From Sphingobacteriales bacterium 44-15 (GTDB taxonomy: Bacteria > Bacteroidota > Bacteroidia > Chitinophagales > Chitinophagaceae), in NCBI GenBank assembly GCA_001899685.1, contig MKWG01000030.1, positions 1 to 64,000 of the forward strand: a DNA stretch of 64,000 bases. The letters are read 5' to 3'. This document shows positions 1-9,124 of this stretch, in pieces (the stretch's first letter is position 1; each line of letters starts with the position of its first letter). Below the pieces are notes generated by a model. The model saw only the letters and a list, made by a program, of their open reading frames with translations. It was not told the DNA's origin and searched no databases. Position numbers and translations under genes: made by a program.

Positions 1-352
1 CGATCCCTTTCCCTTTCTCCCGGTCGTACCAGTCGTTGCCAACAATACCGTGAATAGCGGGGACAGAACCTGTATACACACAGGTATGCCCACAGGCTGT
101 AATGGTAGGGGAGTAATCAATCATGGTGTTCTCACAGGAGAAACCTTCGCGCAATAACCTTTTAAAACCGCCTTCCATATACCTGTTTTGAAAACGGTAC
201 ATATAGTCCCACCGCATCTGGTCTACCATCATGCCTACTACTATCTTGGGTAGATGTGGCGTAGAGGAAGTGACCTTAGCAGTCTGCGCATGCGTCACCA
301 ATGCTAAGGATATCATAAACAAACCGGAGATACAGTACTTAAACTTTACCAT
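1..352 (-). CDS. pafA: PafA-like alkaline phosphatase, N-terminal part (runs off left edge)
   Basis: The first 117 residues of an exported phosphomonoesterase of the alkaline phosphatase superfamily. A signal peptide covers about residues 1-22. It is followed by the VDQMRWDY segment (residues 43-50), whose Asp44 is a likely metal ligand, and by SPTITACGHT (81-90), where PafA-type enzymes carry the nucleophilic threonine. The YTGSVPAIHG stretch (93-102) is also characteristic. Family members hydrolyse phosphate monoesters in the periplasm or outside the cell. The start is the ATG at 352, with a TATTTTTG promoter-like box about 20 nt upstream. The C-terminal part lies outside the window. Family assignment is firm; substrate is not known. 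Confidence 0.85.
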   Translation of the reverse strand, partial: MVKFKYCISGLFMISLALVTHAQTAKVTSSTPHLPKIVVGMMVDQMRWDYMYRFQNRYMEGGFKRLLREGFSCENTMIDYSPTITACGHTCVYTGSVPAIHGIVGNDWYDREKGKGI

Positions 353-371
353 TGGAGATATTTTATTTTTA

Positions 372-379
372 CAAAAATA
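372..379 (-). promoter_or_regulatory. Bacteroidota-type -7 box (TATTTTTG) before pafA
   Basis: On the minus strand TATTTTTG matches the Bacteroidota -7 consensus TAnnTTTG and lies about 19 nt before the phosphatase ATG at 352. No good -33 TTG element was seen, so the call rests on one box and its position. Confidence 0.4.
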
Positions 380-463
380 GTTTTAGCCGATAGAGGAAAT
401 AGCCGGATATCTTTTATAAATCTCCCATTCCTTCATTTTAGTGAGGTGGTTATTTAACTGAAC

Positions 464-1690
464 TTAACGGTAGCCGGGTCTATCAAAGAAGGGTTTTAAA
501 TCTGCCTCGTATATATTACCCTTCCTATCTGAGGCTAATATTATCCATGGGCCATCTGGCGGGAAGGCAGCCTTGGGGCCTGTTACATTATTTATCATTA
601 TTCCCAGAGAAGTATCCGGTACTATCACTTCCGTCTGTTTTATCAGTATCCCTGCAGAAGTAGTATCTATAATACCAAAGGCTATTCTATCAGAATACCT
701 CTTTTTATTTCTATGATCATATACTGTATGTCCTTCCAATACCAAAGCAGGGTTAGGCGTAGTTATTACTACGGGTCTGCTGGGGCCTATATCATGTGTT
801 AAGTCAAGATAGGGAAAGTTCCTCCAACTTCCTTCTTGATTACGGATACGCATTACTAATTGTGGAGAGCCAACCTTATCTAAACTGTTTTTGGTAGCCG
901 CCCATAAAGTACCATCACCTGATACAGCAAGGTTTATATGGTCATCAGCCGTTTTATTTCCCGCTTCTACTATCTGAATAGCATCCCAGTCATCAAGTGG
1001 TTGTCCGTTCTTATGTTCCCGGCAATAAACAGATTCATTTTTTTGATCAGACCATATAACGATCACAGACTGTTTCAGTGCTGCAATACTACAGATATCA
1101 TCAGCAGATATATTTTCTCCTATCAATATACCACGACTCCAATGTTTAGCATCCTTTGATCCCCATACATAAATTGCCCCGCCACCTACATCGGCTGCTA
1201 CCCACCATGCCCCGACCGCATCTTTTACGATAGTGGCAGTTTCTATTTTCGGCTCTTTCTTAGGTATTTTCAAGCTCTTTAAAATCTTAGCCTGCCAATA
1301 AACAGAAGATGAGCTTTTCGGTACCATCCTAAATACATATAAGGAAGAGTCTGACACCCCAACAGCAGTTATTTCCCTGTTTTCGTACCAGACATCGGCC
1401 CTCCCGGGTATTCCCCTTAACTTGTTACTTATTTCAGGATGTTCTTTCCAACCCTCATCAGTCCGCTGCCATAAAGTGGGGCCCAGTGAATCCGGTAATA
1501 AAGCCCACCAATATGAATCCATATACCATAGTTTAGATTGCGGCTTATCTGCCGTAGGAGTCGAAAGCGAAGATTCCCCGGAAAAGTTTATATGAAAGGT
1601 AGGCTTAGTTGTTACTTTTTGTCCTAAAGATCTACCTACAAACAACAAGGCGACTCCCAAAAGGAAATATTTGTTAAAAATAGTTTTCAT
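464..1690 (-). CDS. Exported protein with sialidase/BNR-like propeller repeats, function unknown
   Basis: A 408-residue protein with a signal peptide (residues 1-23, ending SLGQ). The body has recurring Trp-rich beta-strand segments such as GTLWAATKN, SVIVIWSDQ and IYVWGSKDAKHW, suggesting a sialidase- or exo-alpha-type beta-propeller. I see no catalytic signature and do not name a function. Its ATG lies 4 nt after the stop of a small interrupted reading frame (1695-1907), so the two probably formed one transcript. It lies upstream of pafA on the same strand, about 110 nt away, but pafA appears to have its own promoter. Confidence 0.75.
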   Translation of the reverse strand: MKTIFNKYFLLGVALLFVGRSLGQKVTTKPTFHINFSGESSLSTPTADKPQSKLWYMDSYWWALLPDSLGPTLWQRTDEGWKEHPEISNKLRGIPGRADVWYENREITAVGVSDSSLYVFRMVPKSSSSVYWQAKILKSLKIPKKEPKIETATIVKDAVGAWWVAADVGGGAIYVWGSKDAKHWSRGILIGENISADDICSIAALKQSVIVIWSDQKNESVYCREHKNGQPLDDWDAIQIVEAGNKTADDHINLAVSGDGTLWAATKNSLDKVGSPQLVMRIRNQEGSWRNFPYLDLTHDIGPSRPVVITTPNPALVLEGHTVYDHRNKKRYSDRIAFGIIDTTSAGILIKQTEVIVPDTSLGIMINNVTGPKAAFPPDGPWIILASDRKGNIYEADLKPFFDRPGYR

Positions 1691-1694
1691 TAAA

Positions 1695-1907
1695 TTACTG
1701 TTTTACGTACCAATACTGTCCTTTGACATTCACAGCTATCTTGTAAAATTCTTCACGAGCACTCACTGTGCCTTTAAGCATGGCGTGGTCATATAAATTT
1801 ATCAATCGGTATTCATCTACACTACTTAAGACCAAATTAATTGAGCCGGTTCTTCAATTTTGTAGTACTAACCCAGCTTTTATCTTGGGATATAATTTAT
1901 TCTTCAT
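1695..1907 (-). pseudogene. Small hypothetical gene interrupted by one in-frame TGA
   Basis: Read from the ATG at 1907 the frame begins MKNKLYPKIKAGLVLQN, meets TGA at 1854-1856, then continues in the same frame as RTGSINLVLSSVDEYRL and ends QYWYVKQ before TAA at 1695-1697. It would encode about 70 residues apart from that one codon. The stop is 4 nt before the ATG of the exported protein at 464-1690, the spacing of an operon. The simplest reading is a recent nonsense mutation. A shorter product from an internal start, or a sequencing error, is possible. Family not recognised. Confidence 0.45.
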
Positions 1908-1936
1908 CCATCTGTCTGAACAGATAAAAATAGACA

Positions 1937-1979
1937 GTGCAGGATTTCCTTTCCTGTGCCTACTTTAGGCAGCCTGCAC
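1937..1979 (-). terminator. Nested hairpin after the first SusD gene
   Basis: GTGCAGG (1937-1943) pairs with CCTGCAC (1973-1979), and inside it GCCTA pairs with TAGGC around a 3-nt loop. On the minus strand the structure is followed by a T-rich tract (TGTCTATTTTTATC). It begins 7 nt after the SusD stop, so it is a plausible operon terminator, though the T-run is not immediately adjacent. Confidence 0.45.
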
Positions 1980-1986
1980 GGCATGC

Positions 1987-3447
1987 CTAATATCCGGGAT
2001 TCTGCTTAATCTCCGGATTAATATCCACCTGACTCTGTGGAATTGGTAAAACTAACTGGTAATCTTTAATATCAATACCTTTCATGGAACTTAAAACTGT
2101 AACAGCTTGTCCCGTTCTGACAAGATCAAACCACCGGTGCCCCTCAAAAGCGAGCTCAACCCTTCTTTCCTGCCATACCGCTTTTCTAAATTGATCCTGT
2201 GTGTCAATTGACAAATCTGTGTCAGGATTGTTTGTTGATTTTTCGGGGAGACCTGCCCGACTCCTGATCATATTAAGGTAAACAAAAGCAGGTCCATTCG
2301 GGACGAAGCTTATTTCATTTAAGGACTCTGCGTACATTAAGAGAACGTCGGCGTAACGTATAACAGGCCAATTATCATTAGATCCCTGCCCGGACACGGG
2401 TATATCATAATATTTAATACAAAACCTGCCCTGAAGACCTGTAACAAGAGTCCCGTCAGGAGCGATATAAGATTCTTTTAAAGATGCATTTCTTCTTAGA
2501 TCGTTCGGTTCATATGCTGCAATCAAATCCTCGGTAGGAATATTAAAGCCCCCCGAAGTACTATAATAAGAAAGATAAGGATATAAATAGGGCGTATAAC
2601 GTTCACAGAAACTTGAACCGGTACCACCGGAGGCCTCTCTCTTAAATTGTACTTCAAAGATAGATTCTTTACTATTTTTGTTCGCTACTTTCCATAGGCT
2701 GGTATAATCAGGCAAAAGCTGATATTGATTCATATTAATCACTTCTTCCAATACAGCTTTTGCATTTTGAAAATCCGGAATTGTTAAATATACTTTCCCC
2801 AACAATGATAAGGCCGCTCCTTTCGTTGCTCTTCCCTCTTCTTTCGTCACAGAAACAGGCAAATGCTGTGATGCATCCTTCAGGTCATCCACAATTTGCT
2901 TATAAATTTCTGATTTTGGGGTTCGTCCGGTTGCATAAGATTCTTCAATTGTATTCAATACTTTGGTCACTAAAGGGACATCTCCAAAAATTCTGACCAA
3001 ATTAAAGTAAAACAGTGCTCTCAAAAACTTTGCTTCGCCTTTAATTCTTCCTTTAAACGATTCATCTGCATCTAATTTATCAATCCTGTCTAATATCTGA
3101 TTTACACGAACAACTCCCACATAATGGTTATTCCATATACTCTCAGTTATTGCATTATCGGTAGACAATCTGAATAGTGACATATTATAATAATCAAACC
3201 TGCTGGCAGCTGTAGTTCCCATTTCCGTATTATCTGATCGTAAATCTCCGACCAACTGAACGTTGTCAGAGTAAACACCACCAGATCTTAAAGTAGCATA
3301 TGCTCCTACGATCGCATTCGTGAAATCTCCTTCACTCTTATAAAAGCCTTCAATATTTGAATTTGATATCGGAGTCAGATCTATAAATTTTTTAGAACAA
3401 CCCAATAGAAAAAAAACCAATATCCAAAGAGATATTATCCTTTTCAT
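1987..3447 (-). CDS. SusD/RagB-family outer-membrane glycan-binding lipoprotein (locus 1)
   Basis: A 486-residue lipoprotein. The signal ends in the lipobox LLGC (Cys17), placing it on the outer membrane surface, where SusD proteins cap the SusC transporter and capture ligand. The typical early block (YATLRSGGVYSDN), the central helical TPR-like region (EAKFLRALFYFNLVRIFGDVPLV) and the C-terminal WQERRVELAFEGHRWFDLVR signature with LPIPQSQVDINP are all present. It lies 10 nt after its SusC partner. No glycosidase is attached to this pair in the window, so the ligand is unknown. Confidence 0.93.
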   Translation of the reverse strand: MKRIISLWILVFFLLGCSKKFIDLTPISNSNIEGFYKSEGDFTNAIVGAYATLRSGGVYSDNVQLVGDLRSDNTEMGTTAASRFDYYNMSLFRLSTDNAITESIWNNHYVGVVRVNQILDRIDKLDADESFKGRIKGEAKFLRALFYFNLVRIFGDVPLVTKVLNTIEESYATGRTPKSEIYKQIVDDLKDASQHLPVSVTKEEGRATKGAALSLLGKVYLTIPDFQNAKAVLEEVINMNQYQLLPDYTSLWKVANKNSKESIFEVQFKREASGGTGSSFCERYTPYLYPYLSYYSTSGGFNIPTEDLIAAYEPNDLRRNASLKESYIAPDGTLVTGLQGRFCIKYYDIPVSGQGSNDNWPVIRYADVLLMYAESLNEISFVPNGPAFVYLNMIRSRAGLPEKSTNNPDTDLSIDTQDQFRKAVWQERRVELAFEGHRWFDLVRTGQAVTVLSSMKGIDIKDYQLVLPIPQSQVDINPEIKQNPGY

Positions 3448-3457
3448 ATTCTTGCGT

Positions 3458-6400
3458 TTAAAATGTTATGTTAATACCTAATATTAAGTTCTTAGATAAA
3501 GGATAGTTAAAGTAATCAATGCCTGGAGTCAGCGCATTATCATATGTACTTACTTCCGGGTTATAGCCGGAATATTTAGCGAAAGTAAACGGGTTGAGTG
3601 AAGATAAATATACTCTAACACTGCTAATCTTAATTGTCTTGAGGAGATCAGAGTTAAAATTATATCCTAAAGTAATGTCGCGCACCCTAATATAGGAACC
3701 ATCTTCCATAAAAAAAGTCGATGCATCTCTCCGTACCCCATACACATCAATGCTCGCTTTAAAGACTTTTCCGTTACCGGGATTCTCCGGTGATCTCCAT
3801 CTGTCTCTGGCCATCCCCTTACTATTTGTTCGCCCGGTCATTGAACCGGTTTGATACATTCCAAGATTCATTACCTCATTGCCGTATACTCCTTGCAAAA
3901 AGAAACTGAGATCGAATCCCTTATACCGAAGAGTGTTATTCAGTCCATAAGTAAAATCCGGCTGATAATTTCCCAATATAGTTCTGTCATCAGGAGTAAT
4001 TTTCCCATCAGTGTTTACATCTTTCACAATAGGGTCCCCCGGGGTATCTGTTGGAAGGTGAGGATGCTTATCAATCTCTTCTTGGGAATTATAAACACCT
4101 TCAAAAATATAGCCATAAAAATTTCCAACCGGCTTACCAACTTCTGTGATATTGGATACTATATAAGATGTAGATATAATAGATTTTCCGGAAGGACCCA
4201 ATTGTAATACGATATTTCGATTAAAAGAAATATTGAAATCAGTAGACCAATTAAAGTTTCCGGTAAGATTACGAGTAGTCAAAGATATTTCCAATCCCCT
4301 ATTCCGTACTTTGCCAATATTTTGAAGTGCGCTTGTAACTCCTAAAATGCTGGGTACCGGGACATTCAATAAAAGTCCGCTACTTACCGTTTGATATATA
4401 TCACCGGTAATTCTAATTCTGTCGTTCCAAAAACCGAAATCTATGCCTACATTCAATTGTTTTGAAGCTTCCCAGCCAAGATTAGCATTAGATAAAGACG
4501 ATGGAACCAGTCCAGATATATTATTGTTCCCTATTGCATACTTCGTATAAGATAGGCTTCCTATTGAACCGTAATTCGAAATATTGTTGTTTCCCGAAAG
4601 TCCATAGCTAGCCCTGATTTTTAAATAATTTATTATTGACGAGTTTCTTAGGAAATTTTCTTCTGATGCTATCCAGCTTGCAGAAACGGAAGGGAAGTAC
4701 CCCCACTTATTTTGCAGCCCAAATCTTGAAGAACCATCAGCCCTCAGCGACAATGAAAGAAAGTATTTATCCATCAGCCCATAATTAATCCTTGAAAAAT
4801 AAGAGAGCAATGACCACTCAGACATAGTCGTTGATGCAGAAGATACCTGTCCGGCATTCAATGTCGGCACCATATTATCGGGAAAATTTCTCGCACTTAT
4901 TGACGCATCTTCTGAATTTTGTTTTTGAGAAGTGGCACCTACAATAAAATCAAAGTCGTGCATTTTTTTCCATCTAAACTTATAATTTAAGGTGTTTTCC
5001 CAGAGCCAATTAAAATAATAATTTGCACTAAAACTACCGGTAGCGTCAATAACTCCTCTTGTATAATTAGGAATTGAAGGAACATCATTGATGTAGCTAT
5101 TTTGAAAGTAATTGTCGCTTCTATTATAAATCTCAAAACCAAGATGAGATTTAAACTGGAGATTTTTTATTATATTATATTCAAGTGAAGTATTTCCCAA
5201 TATTCTACTACGCCTGGCTTTTTGATTATATTCATTTATAAAGACCATAGGATTTCTAACAGCACTGGTGTTATAGCCCATACCAGCAAAGGAAGGATAG
5301 CTGCCATCTTCATTTCTTGTTGCAAAAAAACCAGGAAGGCTCATTGCGGTAGCTACAACCCCATTATTCCATTGTTGTTCATCCGGGATCATTTTTTCAT
5401 CTATCTTTGAAGTAATTATTCCAATAGCAATTTTTAAATTGCTTGTTAAGTCAGCATCTATGTTTGTACTTAAAGTATATCTTTTAAAGTTTGAGTTTGT
5501 AATAATTCCATCCTGATCAAAGAAGCTTCCTGAGACTCTATATCTTATAGATCTGCTACCTCCGGTTACTGATATCTGGCTATTCATCATTGGCGCTGTT
5601 TGATAGATCTCATCAATCCAGTCTGTTCGAACCCAATTATCTTTATCCGAAAAATAAGGAGGTATCTGATAAAAAGTCGGGCGATCTTCCATGGGATCAT
5701 TCGGATCATGTCCAAGATATGCCCAGGCATTATTTACAGCATCTGTCGCAAATTCCACATACTCGTCGGGAGTAAGCATATCTACCTTTTTAGATAATTT
5801 TTGAAATCCATAATAAGTCTGGAAAGATACTTTGGGAGGCCCTGCCTGACCTCTTTTAGTGGTAATTAAAATTACTCCTGAACCAGCTCTGGCTCCATAA
5901 ATGGAAGCTGCAGCAGCGTCTTTTAAAACACTTATTGACGAAATGTCATTAAGATCATAGTTACTCAAGTTAATACCTTGAACAGGATAGCCATCTATCA
6001 CAAACAAAGGGTCAGTCCCTGCAGTAATTGATCCAACTCCCCTGACCTTGATTGATGGCGATGCACCTGGAAGCCCGGAGGTTTGGCTTATTCGAACACC
6101 GGGAGCTTTGCCAATTAAAGCTTCAGAAGCAGAGCCTACACCTAAATTCTCTATATCTTTTGATTTGATAACTGTCATTGAGCCGGTAACGCGTCTCTGT
6201 ACCTGCGTCCCATACCCCACTACTACGACATCACTCAAATCAGCAACCGCTTCCTCCAATATTATATCAAACACAGTCCCGTTTCCTGCTTTTACCGTTT
6301 GTGCTGTATACCCCACAAAAGAAAAAACCAGTTCCATATTATTGGCTGAAGGCACAGATAACTGAAACCGTCCGTCAGCATTGGTAGTAGTACCCATTTG

Positions 6401-6946
6401 AGTGCCTTTAACCGTTACACTCACACCTTCCAGCGGTTCTTTCTTGGTGTTGGTTACCCTACCGCTCAGACTGATGTCTGCAGAAAAAGAAGTTGCAAGA
6501 GTTGCATCGGGCATTACTGTAGCGTGCTGCTCCTTCTTACGGATCACTACTGTCTTATTAATAATCGCAAAATCGAAAGGCTGATCCGCAAAACAAATTT
6601 GAATTGCCTTTTCCACCGGAACGGCATTCAGCTCTACCGAAACATTGCGGGCATTGCGGATCAGTTTTTTGTTGAAGAAAAATTGGTAGCCGCTTTGCCG
6701 GGTGATTTCCCTGAAAACCGACTCACAGGGCATGTCCTTAGCCCTGAGGGTGATCTGCTGGGCATAGCCGCCGGCGCTTACCTTAAGGCAGGCCACCAAT
6801 ACAAGAATAACTGTAAGCCTCATAATCAACAGCATTTTTTTTACCTGCTGAAACTGCCGCACAGGGAGAAACGCCAGGTCTTGGGTTTTGGTTTTGGCAC
6901 TGCCCGGAATAAAAGAATGACAGTCCAAATGCGCAGTAAATTGCAT
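3458..6946 (-). CDS. SusC-family TonB-dependent transporter with STN domain (locus 1)
   Basis: A 1162-residue outer-membrane importer. Order of parts: a long polar N-terminal extension with a hydrophobic signal core at about 42-60, an STN signalling domain (67-137), a carboxypeptidase-D-like domain (about 158-230, ending FVGY), the plug beginning VVVGYGTQ (241-248), then the barrel ending in a terminal beta strand with Phe (GINITF). The STN domain is where such proteins signal to FecR, and the cognate FecR is directly upstream. The ATG at 6946 is kept because the plus-strand paralogue at 40140 has a similar extension and the two leaders align. Met38 (about 6835) is an alternative start. Confidence 0.92.
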   Translation of the reverse strand: MQFTAHLDCHSFIPGSAKTKTQDLAFLPVRQFQQVKKMLLIMRLTVILVLVACLKVSAGGYAQQITLRAKDMPCESVFREITRQSGYQFFFNKKLIRNARNVSVELNAVPVEKAIQICFADQPFDFAIINKTVVIRKKEQHATVMPDATLATSFSADISLSGRVTNTKKEPLEGVSVTVKGTQMGTTTNADGRFQLSVPSANNMELVFSFVGYTAQTVKAGNGTVFDIILEEAVADLSDVVVVGYGTQVQRRVTGSMTVIKSKDIENLGVGSASEALIGKAPGVRISQTSGLPGASPSIKVRGVGSITAGTDPLFVIDGYPVQGINLSNYDLNDISSISVLKDAAAASIYGARAGSGVILITTKRGQAGPPKVSFQTYYGFQKLSKKVDMLTPDEYVEFATDAVNNAWAYLGHDPNDPMEDRPTFYQIPPYFSDKDNWVRTDWIDEIYQTAPMMNSQISVTGGSRSIRYRVSGSFFDQDGIITNSNFKRYTLSTNIDADLTSNLKIAIGIITSKIDEKMIPDEQQWNNGVVATAMSLPGFFATRNEDGSYPSFAGMGYNTSAVRNPMVFINEYNQKARRSRILGNTSLEYNIIKNLQFKSHLGFEIYNRSDNYFQNSYINDVPSIPNYTRGVIDATGSFSANYYFNWLWENTLNYKFRWKKMHDFDFIVGATSQKQNSEDASISARNFPDNMVPTLNAGQVSSASTTMSEWSLLSYFSRINYGLMDKYFLSLSLRADGSSRFGLQNKWGYFPSVSASWIASEENFLRNSSIINYLKIRASYGLSGNNNISNYGSIGSLSYTKYAIGNNNISGLVPSSLSNANLGWEASKQLNVGIDFGFWNDRIRITGDIYQTVSSGLLLNVPVPSILGVTSALQNIGKVRNRGLEISLTTRNLTGNFNWSTDFNISFNRNIVLQLGPSGKSIISTSYIVSNITEVGKPVGNFYGYIFEGVYNSQEEIDKHPHLPTDTPGDPIVKDVNTDGKITPDDRTILGNYQPDFTYGLNNTLRYKGFDLSFFLQGVYGNEVMNLGMYQTGSMTGRTNSKGMARDRWRSPENPGNGKVFKASIDVYGVRRDASTFFMEDGSYIRVRDITLGYNFNSDLLKTIKISSVRVYLSSLNPFTFAKYSGYNPEVSTYDNALTPGIDYFNYPLSKNLILGINITF

Positions 6947-6978
6947 AACTTTGGTTTGTTGGGTGATAAAATATCAGT

Positions 6979-7054
6979 CTTCGCCGATTGTATATACATT
7001 GACCCACATACCGGCCAGCAGTGTTCCACCACTACTGGCTTTTTTATGAGCCAG
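6979..7054 (-). promoter_or_regulatory. Structured SusC leader element, copy 1 (two mutually exclusive hairpins plus ATACAATCGG motif)
   Basis: In the FecR-SusC spacer, read on the minus strand: CTGGCT, an 8-nt loop CATAAAAA and AGCCAG (7054-7035) form hairpin A. The CCAG of its 3' arm also starts hairpin B (CCAGTAGTG, 6-nt loop, CACTGCTGG; 7038-7015). After 21 nt comes ATACAATCGGCGAAG (6993-6979). The same order occurs before the plus-strand SusC at 40140. The structures share an arm, so only one can form at a time. Confidence 0.6.
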
Positions 7055-7062
7055 ATTAAAAC

Positions 7063-8259
7063 CTATTGTTTGCCTGCCGTGGCGGGCTTGATCTCTACTA
7101 CACCATTTTGTATGGTGGCCCGGATATCACTGTAACGTATAATGTCCAGGAATTCCGAAAGCTTTACATCGCGGGAAATTCCCCCGTTCAGGGTATCCCT
7201 GGGAATACCCTGCGGATATTCCACCCTGATATCATACCACCGCTCCGCCTGGCGCATTACCGCTTTTACATCCGCATTCTTAAAATTGAAGGTGCCGTTT
7301 TTCCATGCCATCACGAGATCAAGATCAACCTCTTTATTTATTTCAATTTTGTTATCCACGCTTGCCTGCTGACCGGGAAATATCATCACCGGTTCAACAG
7401 CAGCAGTACTCACACTCACCCTTCCTTCCAGCAATGTTACTTTCGTATCAGGCTCATCGTCATAGGCATTGATATTAAAATGAGTGCCGAGCACCTGTAC
7501 TTCAGCAGGGCTGCCCGATCCATGATTTACCTTTACAACAAAAGGAACTTTTTTTCCCTGCATATCTTTTTTTTCCGCTACTTCAAAATATGCCTCACCG
7601 GAAACTTCCACCTTCCTTGTTCCTCTGGTAAAATAAACCGGGTAGTAAAGCGACGATGCAGCATTCAACCACACTTTTGTTCCATCAGACAGCACCAGCC
7701 TGTATTGCCTCCCTTTGGGGGTAACAATTGAATTATATGCGACAATGCCGGCACCGTTGCGATCGTCATAAGTGAGCGTTCCGTTGCTGTTCAATATAGC
7801 TGGTCCGCCCTGCACCGGTATCATTCCGTCAGCAGTAGTATCCAGCAAAATCTTTTGTCCGTTCGATAACGTAAGAATAGCCCCCGATCTTCCCGGAAGA
7901 GCATCATTAGTATCCTGAACTACAGCAATACGTTCCATCGGTTGCTTCTTTTTATTACCTCCCGACAATAATATCCACATAAAAGTGGTAGTTCCCAGCA
8001 GCAGAACAGCGGCTGCCACTTTCCACGATGCAATTCTTTTAGGCATTCGTATTACTGTATTTCCCCTGTATTCAGCAGCTTCCGCAGATATGCGTTCAAA
8101 TACTTCTTCTCCGAATAAAATCTTTTCTTCGTCTGTCCACGTCCATGTTCCTTTCGCTTCCAATGATGCATACCAGCGCTCTACCGCTTGCTTTTCTTCC
8201 TCAGAACACAGACCTTCCCGGTAACGCTGAAGTAAGATGATAGCCTCCTCTTTCGTCAT
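7063..8259 (-). CDS. FecR-family anti-sigma factor (locus 1)
   Basis: A 398-residue inner-membrane anti-sigma factor. The cytoplasmic N-terminal part (about 1-80) contains the EEKQAVERWYASLE segment, followed by one transmembrane helix (about 84-101, VAAAVLLLGTTTFMWILL). The periplasmic FecR domain has the signature TPKGRQYRLVLSDGTKVWLNAASSL and GEAYFEV, then a DUF4974-type C-terminal domain (FKNADVKAVMRQAERWYDIRVEY). It should hold the adjacent sigma factor until the STN domain of the downstream SusC reports ligand. The gene precedes that SusC by about 115 nt. Confidence 0.93.
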   Translation of the reverse strand: MTKEEAIILLQRYREGLCSEEEKQAVERWYASLEAKGTWTWTDEEKILFGEEVFERISAEAAEYRGNTVIRMPKRIASWKVAAAVLLLGTTTFMWILLSGGNKKKQPMERIAVVQDTNDALPGRSGAILTLSNGQKILLDTTADGMIPVQGGPAILNSNGTLTYDDRNGAGIVAYNSIVTPKGRQYRLVLSDGTKVWLNAASSLYYPVYFTRGTRKVEVSGEAYFEVAEKKDMQGKKVPFVVKVNHGSGSPAEVQVLGTHFNINAYDDEPDTKVTLLEGRVSVSTAAVEPVMIFPGQQASVDNKIEINKEVDLDLVMAWKNGTFNFKNADVKAVMRQAERWYDIRVEYPQGIPRDTLNGGISRDVKLSEFLDIIRYSDIRATIQNGVVEIKPATAGKQ

Positions 8260-8368
8260 AATTATTAAGACAAGAACCTTTTACAGAAGTTCCACGTTAT
8301 AACAGGTTACATGAACAGCAAAAAAGTAGTAGATGGGGAAGAAAAAAATCAGAAAATATTGTTGCCCG

Positions 8369-8447
8369 GGTTTAGGGTTTATGATTTACAGTTTACGGTT
8401 TACGGTTACACAGCGGTACTTCAAACAATAAACTATAAACAATAAAT
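8369..8447. repeat. Degenerate GTTTA/ATAAAC word repeat in the sigma-FecR spacer (locus 1)
   Basis: The 200-bp gap between sigma and FecR contains clustered variants of GTTTACGGTTTAC on one side and AAACAATAAAC on the other, which can pair with each other. Comparable low-complexity word repeats lie in or beside the other two sigma-FecR spacers. Confidence 0.5.
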
Positions 8448-8460
8448 ATCATCAACCTGT

Positions 8461-9045
8461 TCAAAAAAATCTTGTTGCCAGGCATACAAGCATCGATATT
8501 GTAAGCTCGCTTACTGAAGTCCGAAGCAATTTAAGCGCATTGCTTAATTGTTTTCTCACTGTATTTTCCGCAATACCCAGGCGGTCTGCGATCTCTTTAT
8601 AAGACATTTTCTCGTTGCGGCTTAAAAGATATACCTCCTGCATTTTAAGAGGCAGGCTTGCAACAGCCTGCTTTAATTTATGCTGTAATTCCCTGTATTC
8701 GCAATACCCGGCAGGATCAGCTTCATTCGCAACTATATTATCAGATAATGTTTGTAAATAATGATCACGGGTGATATTCTTTTCAATGTACCGTATAGCT
8801 ATATTCCGCACACTTTTCAGGAGATACCCTATCAGGGGTCCCTTCACTTCAATTTCCATACGGCGTTTCCAGATGGAAACAAACACCTCCTGAACAATAT
8901 CCCTGGCATCTTCCCTCGAATGTATTACCCTTAGCACCTGCAGCGCCAGCCGTTCCCAGTATCTCCGGTATATCTCTGCAAATGCCGCCGCATCACTGTT
9001 ACGCAGCAATCGCATCAAAGCATCGTCAGTCAGTTGGTGATACAT
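8461..9045 (-). CDS. ECF-type RNA polymerase sigma-70 factor (locus 1)
   Basis: A 194-residue two-domain ECF sigma factor. Region 2 includes the segment AEIYRRYWERLALQVLRVIHSREDARDIVQEVF at about 22-54 (DIVQEVF is the conserved 2.2 end). Region 4 has the helix-turn-helix YKEIADRLGIAENTVRKQLSNALKLL (about 150-175). It should direct transcription of the SusCD pair when released by the FecR downstream. Start ATG at 9045, with a TACATTTG promoter box 29 nt upstream. Confidence 0.93.
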   Translation of the reverse strand: MYHQLTDDALMRLLRNSDAAAFAEIYRRYWERLALQVLRVIHSREDARDIVQEVFVSIWKRRMEIEVKGPLIGYLLKSVRNIAIRYIEKNITRDHYLQTLSDNIVANEADPAGYCEYRELQHKLKQAVASLPLKMQEVYLLSRNEKMSYKEIADRLGIAENTVRKQLSNALKLLRTSVSELTISMLVCLATRFF

Positions 9046-9073
9046 GAAAGGGATAAATTAAGAAAGCAATAGC

Positions 9074-9081
9074 CAAATGTA
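9074..9081 (-). promoter_or_regulatory. Bacteroidota -7 box (TACATTTG) before ECF sigma gene
   Basis: TACATTTG on the minus strand is an exact TAnnTTTG match about 29 nt before the sigma ATG, in an AT-rich stretch. It probably gives housekeeping-sigma expression of the regulator pair. Confidence 0.5.
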
Positions 9082-9124
9082 TAAAAATAAAATTTATAAA
9101 CCATCAGGAGAGCAGGGCAAAGGC

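Noticed and set aside
7035-7054. Hairpin after FecR as an intrinsic terminator
   Set aside because: No T-run follows, and the same structure with a swapped base pair appears before another SusC, which fits a leader element better.
6398-7135. 245-codon frame antisense to SusC
   Set aside because: Antisense to a certain gene, with no protein-like composition; a shadow frame.
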